Source of the DNA: Aequorivita aquimaris | GTDB lineage: Bacteria > Bacteroidota > Bacteroidia > Flavobacteriales > Flavobacteriaceae | NCBI RefSeq assembly: GCF_001573155.1 | Contig: NZ_JRWG01000007.1 | Coordinates: forward strand, 58,729-122,728 | Length of the DNA stretch: 64,000 bases | Direction: 5' to 3' | In this document: in pieces, positions 25,703-33,247 of the stretch | How the letters are laid out: every line of letters starts with the position of its first letter | Numbering within the stretch: the stretch's first letter is position 1 | Position numbers and translations under genes: made by a program | The notes under the pieces: model-generated | Told to the model about the DNA's origin: nothing | Databases searched by the model: none | What the model saw: the letters and a program-made list of their open reading frames with translations, nothing else

Positions 25703-26668
25703 TTGAACAAACAAGAGAGAATCATTTCCGTAGCGAAAAACACCATAGAAACTGAAAGTAAAGCTATTGCAAATCTGGCCCATTTGGTGAACGATGAGTT
25801 TGCCGGAGCGGTTGACTATATATACAATTCCAAAGGTCGGGTGATTGTTACCGGAATAGGCAAGAGCGCCAATATCGCCACTAAAATTGTCGCTACATTA
25901 AATTCTACCGGAACTCCCGCAATCTTTATGCACGCTGCAGATGCCATCCACGGCGATTTAGGAACGATTCAACAAAACGATACCGTAATCTGCATTTCAA
26001 AAAGCGGAAACACCCCTGAAATAAAAGTGCTTGTACCGTTAATAAAGGCTATTGATAATAAATTAATTGCCATTACAGGCAACGGAGAATCCTTTTTGGG
26101 ACAGCAAGCTGATTTTGTCTTAAATGCCTACGTTGAAAAAGAAGCCTGCCCAAATAACCTTGCGCCCACCACCAGTACTACCGCACAATTGGTTATTGGT
26201 GATGCCTTGGCAATGTGCCTATTGGATCTCCGCGGGTTTTCGAGCAAGGATTTTGCAAAGTTCCATCCAGGCGGTTCCTTGGGTAAAAAATTATATTTGC
26301 GTGTAAGCAACCTTACGTCGCTAAATGAAAAGCCACAGGTAAGTCCCGATACCGATGTAAAAAAGGTGATTGTAGAAATTTCTGAAAAAATGCTAGGTGT
26401 AACTGCCGTTGTGGAAAATGATGAAATTATTGGTATTATTACCGACGGCGATTTGCGGCGCATGTTAACCAAAACCGATAATTTTGCAGGTTTAACCGCA
26501 AAAGATATTATGACCCATAATCCAAAAAAAATAGCCAACAACGCTATGGCAGTAGAGGCAATGGAAATGATGGACAAATACGGTATTACCCAGATTCTTG
26601 CAGAAGATAAAGGCAAATACAGTGGCGTGGTACATATCCACAATCTCACCAAAGAGGGAATTATATAA
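25703..26668 (+). CDS. kdsD: D-arabinose 5-phosphate isomerase, KpsF/GutQ family
   Basis: A 321-residue protein with an N-terminal SIS domain (GRVIVTGIGKSANIATKIVA, HAADAIHGDLGTI, ICISKSGNTPEIK) and two C-terminal CBS domains (VTAVVENDEIIGIITDGDLRRML, DIMTHNPKKI, GVVHIHNLTKEGII). It isomerises ribulose 5-phosphate to arabinose 5-phosphate, the first step of Kdo synthesis, in the cytoplasm. PAPTTSTTAQLVIGDALA-type segments match the family. The start is TTG at 25703. It overlaps tatC by one base (TAATG). Its presence matches the LPS-core and lptB genes nearby. Confidence 0.92.
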   Translation: MNKQERIISVAKNTIETESKAIANLAHLVNDEFAGAVDYIYNSKGRVIVTGIGKSANIATKIVATLNSTGTPAIFMHAADAIHGDLGTIQQNDTVICISKSGNTPEIKVLVPLIKAIDNKLIAITGNGESFLGQQADFVLNAYVEKEACPNNLAPTTSTTAQLVIGDALAMCLLDLRGFSSKDFAKFHPGGSLGKKLYLRVSNLTSLNEKPQVSPDTDVKKVIVEISEKMLGVTAVVENDEIIGIITDGDLRRMLTKTDNFAGLTAKDIMTHNPKKIANNAMAVEAMEMMDKYGITQILAEDKGKYSGVVHIHNLTKEGII

Positions 26669-27510
26669 TGAAGAAAATAGGTTCCCCAGAAAAAGAAATG
26701 TCCTTTTTGGACCACTTGGAAGAACTGCGCTGGCACCTTATACGTTCCACCATTGCAGTGGTGGTTCTGGCATTGCTGGCATTTATTTTCAAGGACTTTA
26801 TTTTTGACACCCTTATTTTCGGACCCAAGCGTCCCGATTTTCCAACCTATAGAATGTTCTGTAATATTTCGCGCTCGCTGGGAATGGACACCTTCTGTTT
26901 TCAGGAAATGCCATTCCGTATTCAAAGCAGAACAATGGCCGGGCAGTTTTCCGCACATATGTGGACTTCCATTTATGCAGGAATCATTATAGCTTTCCCA
27001 TATATACTATATGAATTTTGGCGATTTATAAGTCCGGGACTAAAAGAAAAAGAACGCAAGAGCAGCCGTGGTTTTATCGTTATTGCGTCTATACTTTTCT
27101 TTTTGGGCGTATTGTTTGGGTATTATCTTATCACTCCGCTATCCATCAACTTTTTGGGCAATTATCAAGTGAGCAAGGAAGTTTTCAACGATTTTGATTT
27201 GGACAGCTATATTTCATTGGTGCGTACTTCAGTATTGGCCTGCGGAATTGTTTTTGAATTGCCAATCATTATGTACATCCTTACAAAAATTGGATTGGTT
27301 ACCCCTGAAATCCTTCGGAAATACCGCAAATTTGCTTTAATTATCGTTTTAATTCTTTCAGCAGTAATCACCCCACCGGATATTGTAAGCCAAATAATTG
27401 TAGCCATCCCGATACTTATTCTTTATGAAGTGAGTATCTATATTTCAAGAATTGTAATCAGGAATCAGAAAAGAGAGGAAAGAAGAAGGAAAAAAGAGGG
27501 TAATATTTAG
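26668..27510 (+). CDS. tatC: Sec-independent protein translocase TatC
   Basis: A 280-residue six-helix membrane protein. The N-terminal MSFLDHLEELRWHLIRS is the TatC signal-binding signature. FWRFISPGLKEKERK, FYLG-like helix 3, and LGLVTPEILRKYRKFA (here IGLVTPEILRKYRKF) followed by VITPPDIVSQ are all diagnostic. TatC is the receptor subunit of the twin-arginine translocase for folded proteins at the inner membrane. There is a longer periplasmic loop with FCFQEMPFRIQSRT after the first helix, common in Bacteroidota. The ATG overlaps the kdsD stop, so the two are translationally coupled. tatA is not in the window. Confidence 0.93.
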   Translation: MKKIGSPEKEMSFLDHLEELRWHLIRSTIAVVVLALLAFIFKDFIFDTLIFGPKRPDFPTYRMFCNISRSLGMDTFCFQEMPFRIQSRTMAGQFSAHMWTSIYAGIIIAFPYILYEFWRFISPGLKEKERKSSRGFIVIASILFFLGVLFGYYLITPLSINFLGNYQVSKEVFNDFDLDSYISLVRTSVLACGIVFELPIIMYILTKIGLVTPEILRKYRKFALIIVLILSAVITPPDIVSQIIVAIPILILYEVSIYISRIVIRNQKREERRRKKEGNI

Positions 27511-27538
27511 GCTTTTGGCTTTTGAAAAAATAAAAATT

Positions 27539-27886
27539 ATGAAAGAAAATATTGTAGAAGAATTTAATGCCTATCGCGCAAAGATGAACGAGAAAATGCT
27601 TGATGACAATAATAAAATCATCAAACGCATCTTTAATCTGGATACCAACGCCTATATGGAAGGAGTGCTTCCGAAGAAAACAAAGGAATTGCTGGGCTTG
27701 GGAAATTCGTTGGTGCTTCGTTGCGATGATTGCGTCCGTTACCATTTGGAAGAGTGCCACAAACTGGGCTTGACCAAGGAAGAAGTGGTGGAAGGGATGA
27801 GCATTTCACTTTTAATTGGCGGAACAATTGTAATTCCCCATCTGCGTAGGGCTTTTGAATATTGGGAAGCTTTGGAAGCAAAATAA
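27539..27886 (+). CDS. Carboxymuconolactone decarboxylase (AhpD-like) family protein
   Basis: A 115-residue all-helical protein starting at the ATG at 27539. An upstream TTG at 27515 would add eight residues. The centre carries the AhpD-type redox motif LRCDDCVRYHLEECHKLG, with CxxC and a following histidine, and the C-terminal GMSISLLIGGTIVIPHLRRAFE helix pair. The family includes alkylhydroperoxidase AhpD and decarboxylases; the CxxC form suggests a peroxidase or thiol role in the cytoplasm. It lies 28 bases after tatC and may be the last gene of the kdsD operon, before the second GxxExxY unit. Confidence 0.84.
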   Translation: MKENIVEEFNAYRAKMNEKMLDDNNKIIKRIFNLDTNAYMEGVLPKKTKELLGLGNSLVLRCDDCVRYHLEECHKLGLTKEEVVEGMSISLLIGGTIVIPHLRRAFEYWEALEAK

Positions 27887-27920
27887 TAATTGCTAGCTTT
27901 ACCTTATAAGCTCAAAATAT

Positions 27921-27950
27921 TTTAACCACAAAGGCACAGAGGGCACAAAG
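27921..27950. repeat. Left arm of GxxExxY unit 2 (CCACAAAGG family)
   Basis: TTTAACCACAAAGGCACAGA followed by GGGCACAAAG: three 9-bp units CCACAAAGG, CACAGAGGG, CACAAAG. The complementary arm is at 28346-28380. Confidence 0.82.
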
Positions 27951-27964
27951 AAAGAAATTAAATA

Positions 27965-28346
27965 ATGACCGAAAACGAAATTTCTTCAAAAATAATAGGT
28001 GCGAGTATTGAGGTTCATAAACAATTAGGGCCTGGTTTGTTAGAAAGCACTTACGAAATTTGCTTAGGTCACGAATTAAAATTAATGGGATTGGAAGTAA
28101 AGCAACAAGTTCCACTGTCTGTAATCTATAAAGACGTTAAACTTAATGCCGGCTATCGTATTGATATGATTGTGGAGAATCAAGGTTATTATTGAAATAA
28201 AATCAGTTGATGCATTGGCTCCAATACATACTGCCCAAATATTGACCTATTTAAAATTGAAAGATTTAAAACTCGGACTCTTGATCAACTTTAACGAAAT
28301 AAAGGTTATTGACGGTCTAAAAAGAATTATAAATGGCGTACTTTAA
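27965..28346 (+). pseudogene. GxxExxY family gene broken by a single-base frameshift
   Basis: The first 76 codons encode a clear GxxExxY N-terminus ([50 protein letters not shown]) and stop at 28193-28195. Reading +1 from 28185 restores the family's C-terminus without interruption: [20 protein letters not shown], then LKLKDLKLGLLINFNEIKVI and KRIINGVL, ending with TAA at 28344-28346. One extra base near 28184 (CAAGG) explains the break, unless it is a sequencing error. Intact relatives have a PD-(D/E)xK-like fold; their function is not established. The gene fills the space between two inverted repeat arms, between the AhpD-like gene and lptB. Confidence 0.82.
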
Positions 28347-28380
28347 GCTCTGTGGCCTTTGTGCCTCTGTGGTAAAATTA
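28346..28380. repeat. Right arm of GxxExxY unit 2
   Basis: GCTCTGTGGCCTTTGTGCCT and following bases, complementary to the left arm at 27921-27950 over three 9-bp units with a few A/G exchanges. It begins at the TAA of the frameshifted gene. Confidence 0.82.
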
Positions 28381-28412
28381 TATAGTATGCCAAGTTTAAA
28401 AGAAATATTAGA

Positions 28413-29153
28413 ATGAAGCTAAAAGCCGAAAACTTAATGAAATCCTATAAAGGCCGAAAGGTCGTTAAGGGCATCACCGTGGAAGTAAACCAAGGAGAAA
28501 TCGTGGGTTTGCTTGGACCGAATGGGGCGGGCAAAACCACTTCCTTTTATATGATTGTGGGATTGATAAAACCCAACGGCGGCAATATTTATTTGGAAGG
28601 CACCGAAATCACCAAATATCCTATGTACAAACGCGCACAGAACGGTATTGGCTATTTGGCACAGGAAGCTTCGGTTTTTAGGAAACTTAGCGTTGAGGAC
28701 AATATTTTGAGCGTTTTGCAGCTTACGAAACTTTCCAAAAAAGAGCAGCGCGCCAAAATGGAATCGCTTATTGAGGAATTTGGTTTGGGCCACATCCGCA
28801 AAAACCGTGGCGATCTTTTGAGCGGTGGGGAAAGACGTAGAACCGAAATTGCACGTGCCCTTGCCACCGACCCGCATTTTATTCTTCTCGATGAACCCTT
28901 CGCGGGAGTTGATCCAGTTGCAGTGGAGGATATCCAGCGCATCGTGGCCCAGCTAAAAAACAAAAATATCGGGATTCTTATAACCGACCACAACGTACAG
29001 GAAACATTGGCCATTACCGACAGAACCTACTTGATGTTTGAGGGAAGCATCCTAAAACACGGAGTACCGGAAGAACTGGCCGCAGACGAAATGGTGCGGA
29101 AGGTATATCTGGGGCAGAATTTTGAGCTTCGGAAGAAGAAATTGGAGTTTTAA
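28413..29153 (+). CDS. lptB: LPS export ABC transporter ATP-binding protein LptB
   Basis: A 246-residue ABC ATPase. Walker A is [16 protein letters not shown] near residues 35-50, the signature is the LptB-specific [19 protein letters not shown], Walker B reads [19 protein letters not shown], and the switch histidine is in [15 protein letters not shown]. LptB drives the LptB2FG machine that moves LPS from the inner membrane to the Lpt bridge. The ATG at 28413 follows the GxxExxY unit by 33 bases, so any original leader may have been replaced by repeat-derived sequence. Length is standard for the family. Confidence 0.94.
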   Translation: MKLKAENLMKSYKGRKVVKGITVEVNQGEIVGLLGPNGAGKTTSFYMIVGLIKPNGGNIYLEGTEITKYPMYKRAQNGIGYLAQEASVFRKLSVEDNILSVLQLTKLSKKEQRAKMESLIEEFGLGHIRKNRGDLLSGGERRRTEIARALATDPHFILLDEPFAGVDPVAVEDIQRIVAQLKNKNIGILITDHNVQETLAITDRTYLMFEGSILKHGVPEELAADEMVRKVYLGQNFELRKKKLEF

Positions 29154-29158
29154 TTTTT

Positions 29159-29180
29159 TACCACGAATTCACGAATAATT
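29159..29180. repeat. CCACGAAT-family half-site after lptB
   Basis: TACCACGAATTCACGAATAA: same arm sequence as the left arm of GxxExxY unit 1, with no opposing arm and no gene before the convergent pssA gene. It may function as part of the lptB 3' region. Confidence 0.7.
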
Positions 29181-29257
29181 TTGTTTTGGATTGTAGTAAT
29201 TCTGAGAAATGCTTTTATCCCTTTAATTAGAAAAACATTTGTACATTACTGAAGACT

Positions 29258-30010
29258 TTATAACGCAGTGTTTTTCCAAAAAAACGAAAGCAATATATAA
29301 AGTAGAATTATAAACGGTATCGCCAAAAACTTCAGCAGTACCAAAAGCAACACACAAAGAATCAAAAATATATAGCGGATGGCATTGGTCTTAAAATCCC
29401 AAGTTTTGAATTTTAGGGCGAAAAGGGGAATTTCGGCATTTAAAAGTATGCAGCTGAGAAGCGTTAAGCCAATTAAAAACCAGTTATTCAGAATTATACT
29501 TTCTGCCAGTTCAGAATATTGAAACTGTAAAATTAGCGGTAAGCTTAATATCAATAAAGCATTTGCAGGTGTTGGCAAACCGATAAAACCCGAAGTTTGC
29601 CGGGTATCTACGTTGAATTTTGCCAAGCGGTAGGCTGAGGCAACAACAATTAACAAACCAATAAGCGGCAGATAATTTTTAAAACTTACATTCCATCCAT
29701 CCAATGAAAATGTTTCGGTGAGCGTCTGCATTTGATGAAAATAAGACAAATTCAGCATCTGATACATTACAATTCCCGGTGCTACGCCACTTGTAATAAC
29801 ATCTGCCAAAGAATCGAGCTGAAGGCCAACTTCACTTTGCGCTTTCAACAAACGCGCGGCCAGCCCGTCAAAGAAGTCGAAGAAAATTCCGAGAAAAACA
29901 AAAAAGGAAGCCGTTATAAGATCGCCCGAAATGGCGAAGAGAATGGCAACACATCCACAAAGGATGTTTAGGGAGGTAATGATGTTTGGAATTTGTTTTG
30001 ATATATTCAT
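29258..30010 (-). CDS. pssA: CDP-diacylglycerol--serine O-phosphatidyltransferase
   Basis: A 250-residue membrane protein of the CDP-alcohol phosphatidyltransferase family. The N-terminus IPNIITSLNILCGC and the catalytic motif FFDGLAARLLKAQSEVG continuing to LDSLADVITSG fit D-G-x2-A-R-x8-G-x3-D-x3-D. About seven hydrophobic helices follow. It makes phosphatidylserine, the precursor of phosphatidylethanolamine, at the inner membrane. FIGLPTPANALLILSLP is a typical PssA segment of the type II (Bacillus-like) enzymes. The ATG at 30010 is used. It is convergent with lptB across a repeat half-site. Confidence 0.92.
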   Translation of the reverse strand: MNISKQIPNIITSLNILCGCVAILFAISGDLITASFFVFLGIFFDFFDGLAARLLKAQSEVGLQLDSLADVITSGVAPGIVMYQMLNLSYFHQMQTLTETFSLDGWNVSFKNYLPLIGLLIVVASAYRLAKFNVDTRQTSGFIGLPTPANALLILSLPLILQFQYSELAESIILNNWFLIGLTLLSCILLNAEIPLFALKFKTWDFKTNAIRYIFLILCVLLLVLLKFLAIPFIILLYILLSFFWKNTAL

Positions 30011-30049
30011 ATTCTTTATAGCGCAATTTGGAATTTATGATTTAGGCAA

Positions 30050-30100
30050 AACATCCCCTTCCAGCCTCCCCTTCAAAGGGGAGGAGCCTAATAGGAGTGG
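30050..30100. repeat. Single CATCCC...hairpin repeat (related to the 32.6-kb array)
   Basis: ACATCCCCTTCCAGCCTCCC followed by CTTCAAAGGGGAGG: a hairpin CTCCCC-TTCAAAG-GGGAG resembling the unit of the tandem array at 32602-32934. It lies in the divergent pssA/porV2 gap (30011-30239); the remainder of that gap is AT-rich without other recognised elements. Confidence 0.6.
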
Positions 30101-30239
30101 ATTTTATAATATCTATTAAGATTATGTGTAAAAATAACAAAGTATTTCCGTCCAAAGGCATTCAAACACAATATGTACAAAAATTTAAAGTTTAGTATTC
30201 TGTAAAATAGTGCCATATTTGTCCAAAATTTTTTAAAAC

Positions 30240-31307
30240 TTGAAAGAGAAATTACTGCTCCTTTTATTCCTTGTTTCGGCTACGCTGGGAGCCCAGACCG
30301 TACGTAAATATTCCAATGAATTTATGAATATTGGTGTAGATGCCGCAGCATTCGGGATGAGCAACGCGGTGGTGGCTTCCTCTGGAGATGTAAATTCTGG
30401 GTATTGGAACCCTGCAGGCTTGGTGAATCTTGAAGACAAGCAGATTTCATTGATGCACGCTTCCTATTTTGCGAATATTGCAAATTATGATTATGCGGCC
30501 TTTGCAATGCCTTTGGACGATAGAAGTGCCGTTGGGCTATCGGTCATCCGTTTTGGGGTAGATGATATTTTGAACACCACCCAGCTTATAGACGACGAAG
30601 GGAACATCTATTACGACCGCATCAGTAAATTTTCTACCGCCGATTACGGCGTTACCTTTTCCTATGCACGGCGGCTGCCGTTAGACGGATTGAACTACGG
30701 GGTAAACGCCAAGGTAATCCGAAGGGTAATTGGCGATTTCGCCTCGTCTTGGGGTTTCGGTCTGGATGCAGCCATACAATTCCGAACCGACAAATGGATG
30801 TTTGGGGTCATGGCCCGCGATATTACCACTACCTTCAATGCCTGGAGCATAGACGAAGAAAAGTTTGCTGAAATACAGGGAGCAGTGGAAGGACAGAATC
30901 AAGAATTGCCCGAAACTACCGAGATTACCATTCCAAAACTTCAACTAGGAATGGCGCGTAAATTTGTTTATCGCTATGATTTTTCACTATTGGCGGAAGT
31001 AGATCTCAATTTTCGTTTTGCTGAGACCAATGATGTAATTTCTACTTCTTTCGCAAGTATAACACCTTCTTTAGGACTTGAATTTGCATATATCGATATG
31101 GTTTATGTGCGTGGTGGGGTTGGAAATTTTCAGAATATAAAACAGCTGGACGGGAGTGATTCCGTGGGTTTTCAACCCAACATAGGCGTTGGCTTTAGGT
31201 ACAAAGGCATTCAAGTGGATTATGCGTTGACTGATATTGGCGACCAAAGTGCAGCTTTGTATTCCAATGTTTTTTCGTTGAAATTGGATTGGGAGATTTT
31301 TAGGTAG
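30240..31307 (+). CDS. PorV/PorQ family outer-membrane beta-barrel (PorV2-like)
   Basis: A 355-residue protein with a signal peptide (MKEKLLLLLFLVSATLGAQ) and then a FadL-like barrel of the PorV/PorQ family. RKYSNEFMNIGVDAAAFGMS and GDVNSGYWNPAGLVNL are the diagnostic N-terminal plug-like segments, followed by repeated amphipathic strands ending in aromatic residues (LKLDWEIF). PorV is an outer-membrane component of type IX secretion that delivers substrates to the attachment machinery; this one is the PorV2-like form, so its exact role is less certain. TTG at 30240 is the start. It agrees with the T9SS substrate at 5754-8216. Confidence 0.83.
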   Translation: MKEKLLLLLFLVSATLGAQTVRKYSNEFMNIGVDAAAFGMSNAVVASSGDVNSGYWNPAGLVNLEDKQISLMHASYFANIANYDYAAFAMPLDDRSAVGLSVIRFGVDDILNTTQLIDDEGNIYYDRISKFSTADYGVTFSYARRLPLDGLNYGVNAKVIRRVIGDFASSWGFGLDAAIQFRTDKWMFGVMARDITTTFNAWSIDEEKFAEIQGAVEGQNQELPETTEITIPKLQLGMARKFVYRYDFSLLAEVDLNFRFAETNDVISTSFASITPSLGLEFAYIDMVYVRGGVGNFQNIKQLDGSDSVGFQPNIGVGFRYKGIQVDYALTDIGDQSAALYSNVFSLKLDWEIFR

Positions 31308-31320
31308 GGAAATCGGAAAG

Positions 31321-31386
31321 GAAATCGAAATCGAAATCGGAATCGGAATCGGAATCGGAATCGGAATCGGAATCGGAATCGGAATC
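31321..31386 (+). repeat. Hexanucleotide microsatellite (GAAATC)3(GGAATC)8
   Basis: Eleven uninterrupted 6-base units, three GAAATC then eight GGAATC, end 34 bases before the GTG start of the Lnb-like gene. Imperfect GAAATC/GGAAAG copies precede it from about 31309. It is outside coding sequence. The length is likely to vary by slipped-strand pairing. Confidence 0.9.
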
Positions 31387-31420
31387 GGAAAATAAGTTTT
31401 TGAAAAAAATAATTTAATTC

Positions 31421-32602
31421 GTGGCAAAAAAATACTTCATTCTCCTTCTTTTGTTTACCACTGTTTCCGCGAAGGCACAGTTTGTTCCACTTTCTGAAGC
31501 TTCAGAAATAAGTATTTTGACCATTGGCCCAGGTGCTGAGCTTTACGACAAGTTTGGGCATAGCGCTTTTAGAATAAACGATCCCGCCACAGGGCAGGAT
31601 GTGGTTTTCAATTATGGGGTTTACGACTTTGACACTCCCAACTTTTATCTAAAATTCGCACAAGGCAAACTGCTCTATCAATTAGGGGTAAGTTATTACG
31701 AATCTTTTTACAATAGCTATGTAGCCCAAAACCGCTGGATAAAGGAACAGACCCTTAATCTTAGTCAAGCGGAAAAACAGGCGGTTTCCGATTTTCTTTG
31801 GAACAACGCCAAGCCCGAAAACAAAAAATATAAATACGATTTCTTTTTTGACAATTGCGCTACCAAGATTCGTGACGTGACACAAGAGGTATTGGGCAAT
31901 AAACTGGAATTTAAGGATGATCATATAACAGAAACCTATACATTTCGGGAACTCATTCAGCAAAACCTTAAAGCTAATAGCTGGGGAAGTTTGGGCATAG
32001 ACATTGCTTTGGGCGCTGTAATTGACAGGAATGCAAAACCCATAGAATACCAGTTTTTGCCAGATTATGTTTTTAAGGGCGCCGCCAATGCCTTCATACA
32101 CCGGGACGGAGAGACTGAGCCATTGGTAAAAAACACAAAAGTTCTTTTTGAAAATTCACCTCAACCCACTGCAAATAATTTCTTTTTAAGTCCGATTTTT
32201 ACATTGGGATTATTGGGTTTATTGATAATATTTTTAACATATCGCAATTATAAAAATAGTTGCCGAAGCCGATATCTTGACACTACTATATTCTTTTTTA
32301 CAGGGCTTATCGGCATCTTCCTTTTATTACTTTGGTTTGCGACAGACCATACCGCAACTGCAAACAATTACAACCTTTTGTGGGCGTTTCCTATTTCAAT
32401 TTTGGTGTTTTGGGCAATCGCAAAAAAGAAGGTTTCTCCGAAATTTAAAAGATACGCTTTGTTATTATTACTTCTTTTAATTCTTTTGGCAATCCATTGG
32501 ATTACCGGAGTACAGGTATTTGCAATTGGTTTGTTACCCCTATTAATTGCATTGGCGGTGCGTTATGTTTATTTGATTTATTTTATTGGGAAGAAGGAAT
32601 GA
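31421..32602 (+). CDS. DUF4105 / Lnb-type lipoprotein N-acyltransferase-like membrane protein
   Basis: A 393-residue protein with a signal peptide (KKYFILLLLFTTVSAKAQ), a periplasmic N-terminal domain and about four to five C-terminal helices. The soluble domain shows ILTIGPGAELYDKFGHSAFR and DFFFDNCATKIRD, with the His and Cys conserved in the DUF4105 family. This domain is now linked to Lnb, a Bacteroides lipoprotein N-acyltransferase with a thiol active site; I recall that assignment and cannot check it here. A GTG start at 31421 (TTCGTGGCAAAA) coincides with a CCACGAAT-family repeat edge. A hexanucleotide microsatellite lies just upstream. It may be co-transcribed with the PorV2-like gene. 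Confidence 0.75.
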   Translation: MAKKYFILLLLFTTVSAKAQFVPLSEASEISILTIGPGAELYDKFGHSAFRINDPATGQDVVFNYGVYDFDTPNFYLKFAQGKLLYQLGVSYYESFYNSYVAQNRWIKEQTLNLSQAEKQAVSDFLWNNAKPENKKYKYDFFFDNCATKIRDVTQEVLGNKLEFKDDHITETYTFRELIQQNLKANSWGSLGIDIALGAVIDRNAKPIEYQFLPDYVFKGAANAFIHRDGETEPLVKNTKVLFENSPQPTANNFFLSPIFTLGLLGLLIIFLTYRNYKNSCRSRYLDTTIFFFTGLIGIFLLLLWFATDHTATANNYNLLWAFPISILVFWAIAKKKVSPKFKRYALLLLLLLILLAIHWITGVQVFAIGLLPLLIALAVRYVYLIYFIGKKE

Positions 32603-32934
32603 CATCCCTCCCCAGCCCTCCCTTCGAAGGGAGGGGGTGGTACTGGATGGAGTAGGTATCCGGTTGAAGAACATCCCTCCCCGGCCCTCCCTTCAAAGGG
32701 AGGGGGTAGTATTGGGCGGAGTTTATAGCTATTCGGTTGAAGAACATCCCTCCCCGGCCCTCCCTTTGAAGGGAGGGGGTGGTATTGGGCGGAATTTATA
32801 TGTATCCAGTTGAAGAACATCCCTCCCCGGCCCTCCCTTCAAAGGGAGGGGGTGGTATTGGGCGGAGTTTATATGTATCCGGTTGAAGAACATCCCTCCC
32901 CGGCCCTCCCTTCAAAGGGAGGGAGCTTGATTGT
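32602..32934. repeat. Five-copy tandem array, about 73-bp unit with internal hairpin
   Basis: Units start with ACATCCCTCCCC at 32602, 32671, 32744, 32817 and 32890 (spacings 69, 73, 73, 73). Each holds a palindrome CCTCCCTTCAAAGGGAGG and a variable GGTATTGGGCGGAGTTTATA part. The array starts at the stop of the Lnb-like gene and ends near 32934. Unit-to-unit differences are few, indicating recent expansion. No gene is convincing on either strand. Confidence 0.9.
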
Positions 32935-33247
32935 GTTTGTAAGAAGCTTTTAAAAAACTCAACATTGTAGCTTTAATGATAAAGACAGGGAAAGTGTGAG
33001 GTGGCGGTTTATTGAGTATGTACTGAGGTTTTATTAAGTAAAATACGCTTTATATATACTATAAACATACTATATATATACTATAAATACGCTATATATA
33101 CACTTTATACTAAAATATAATGTGAATCTTAATGTGTGATTTGGAGTCTAGAAACTTGAATCGTGAATTGGTGAGACGTAATACAATCAAAAAATTGCTA
33201 ATAACGGATAACGAATAACCGTATCAGAATAACTGAAAACATGCTAA
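32935..33247. other. Convergent intergenic region with AT-rich imperfect repeats
   Basis: Between the hairpin array and the stop of the sugar transferase gene. At about 33042-33112 an ATATATACTATAAA-type unit recurs three times, separated by ACGC or ACAT. Degenerate AATAACGGATAACGAATAAC text follows near 33195-33230. No coding region, tRNA or clear terminator is visible. Confidence 0.55.

Noticed and set aside
26128..26958. 276-codon minus-strand frame over kdsD and tatC
   Set aside because: Antisense of two well-conserved genes; no domain recognised.
31071..31427. Minus-strand frame with a PIPIPIPI run
   Set aside because: It is the translation of the hexanucleotide microsatellite plus the antisense of the PorV2-like gene.
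32578..32820. Overlapping open frames on both strands with repeated Pro/Gly/Arg peptide (PPPFEGRAGEG)
   Set aside because: They are translations of the 73-bp tandem hairpin array; open frames on both strands arise from the repeat, with no domain or start signal.
32602..32934. Possible CRISPR array
   Set aside because: Whole 73-bp units are repeated, including the parts between hairpins; there are no unique spacers and no cas genes.
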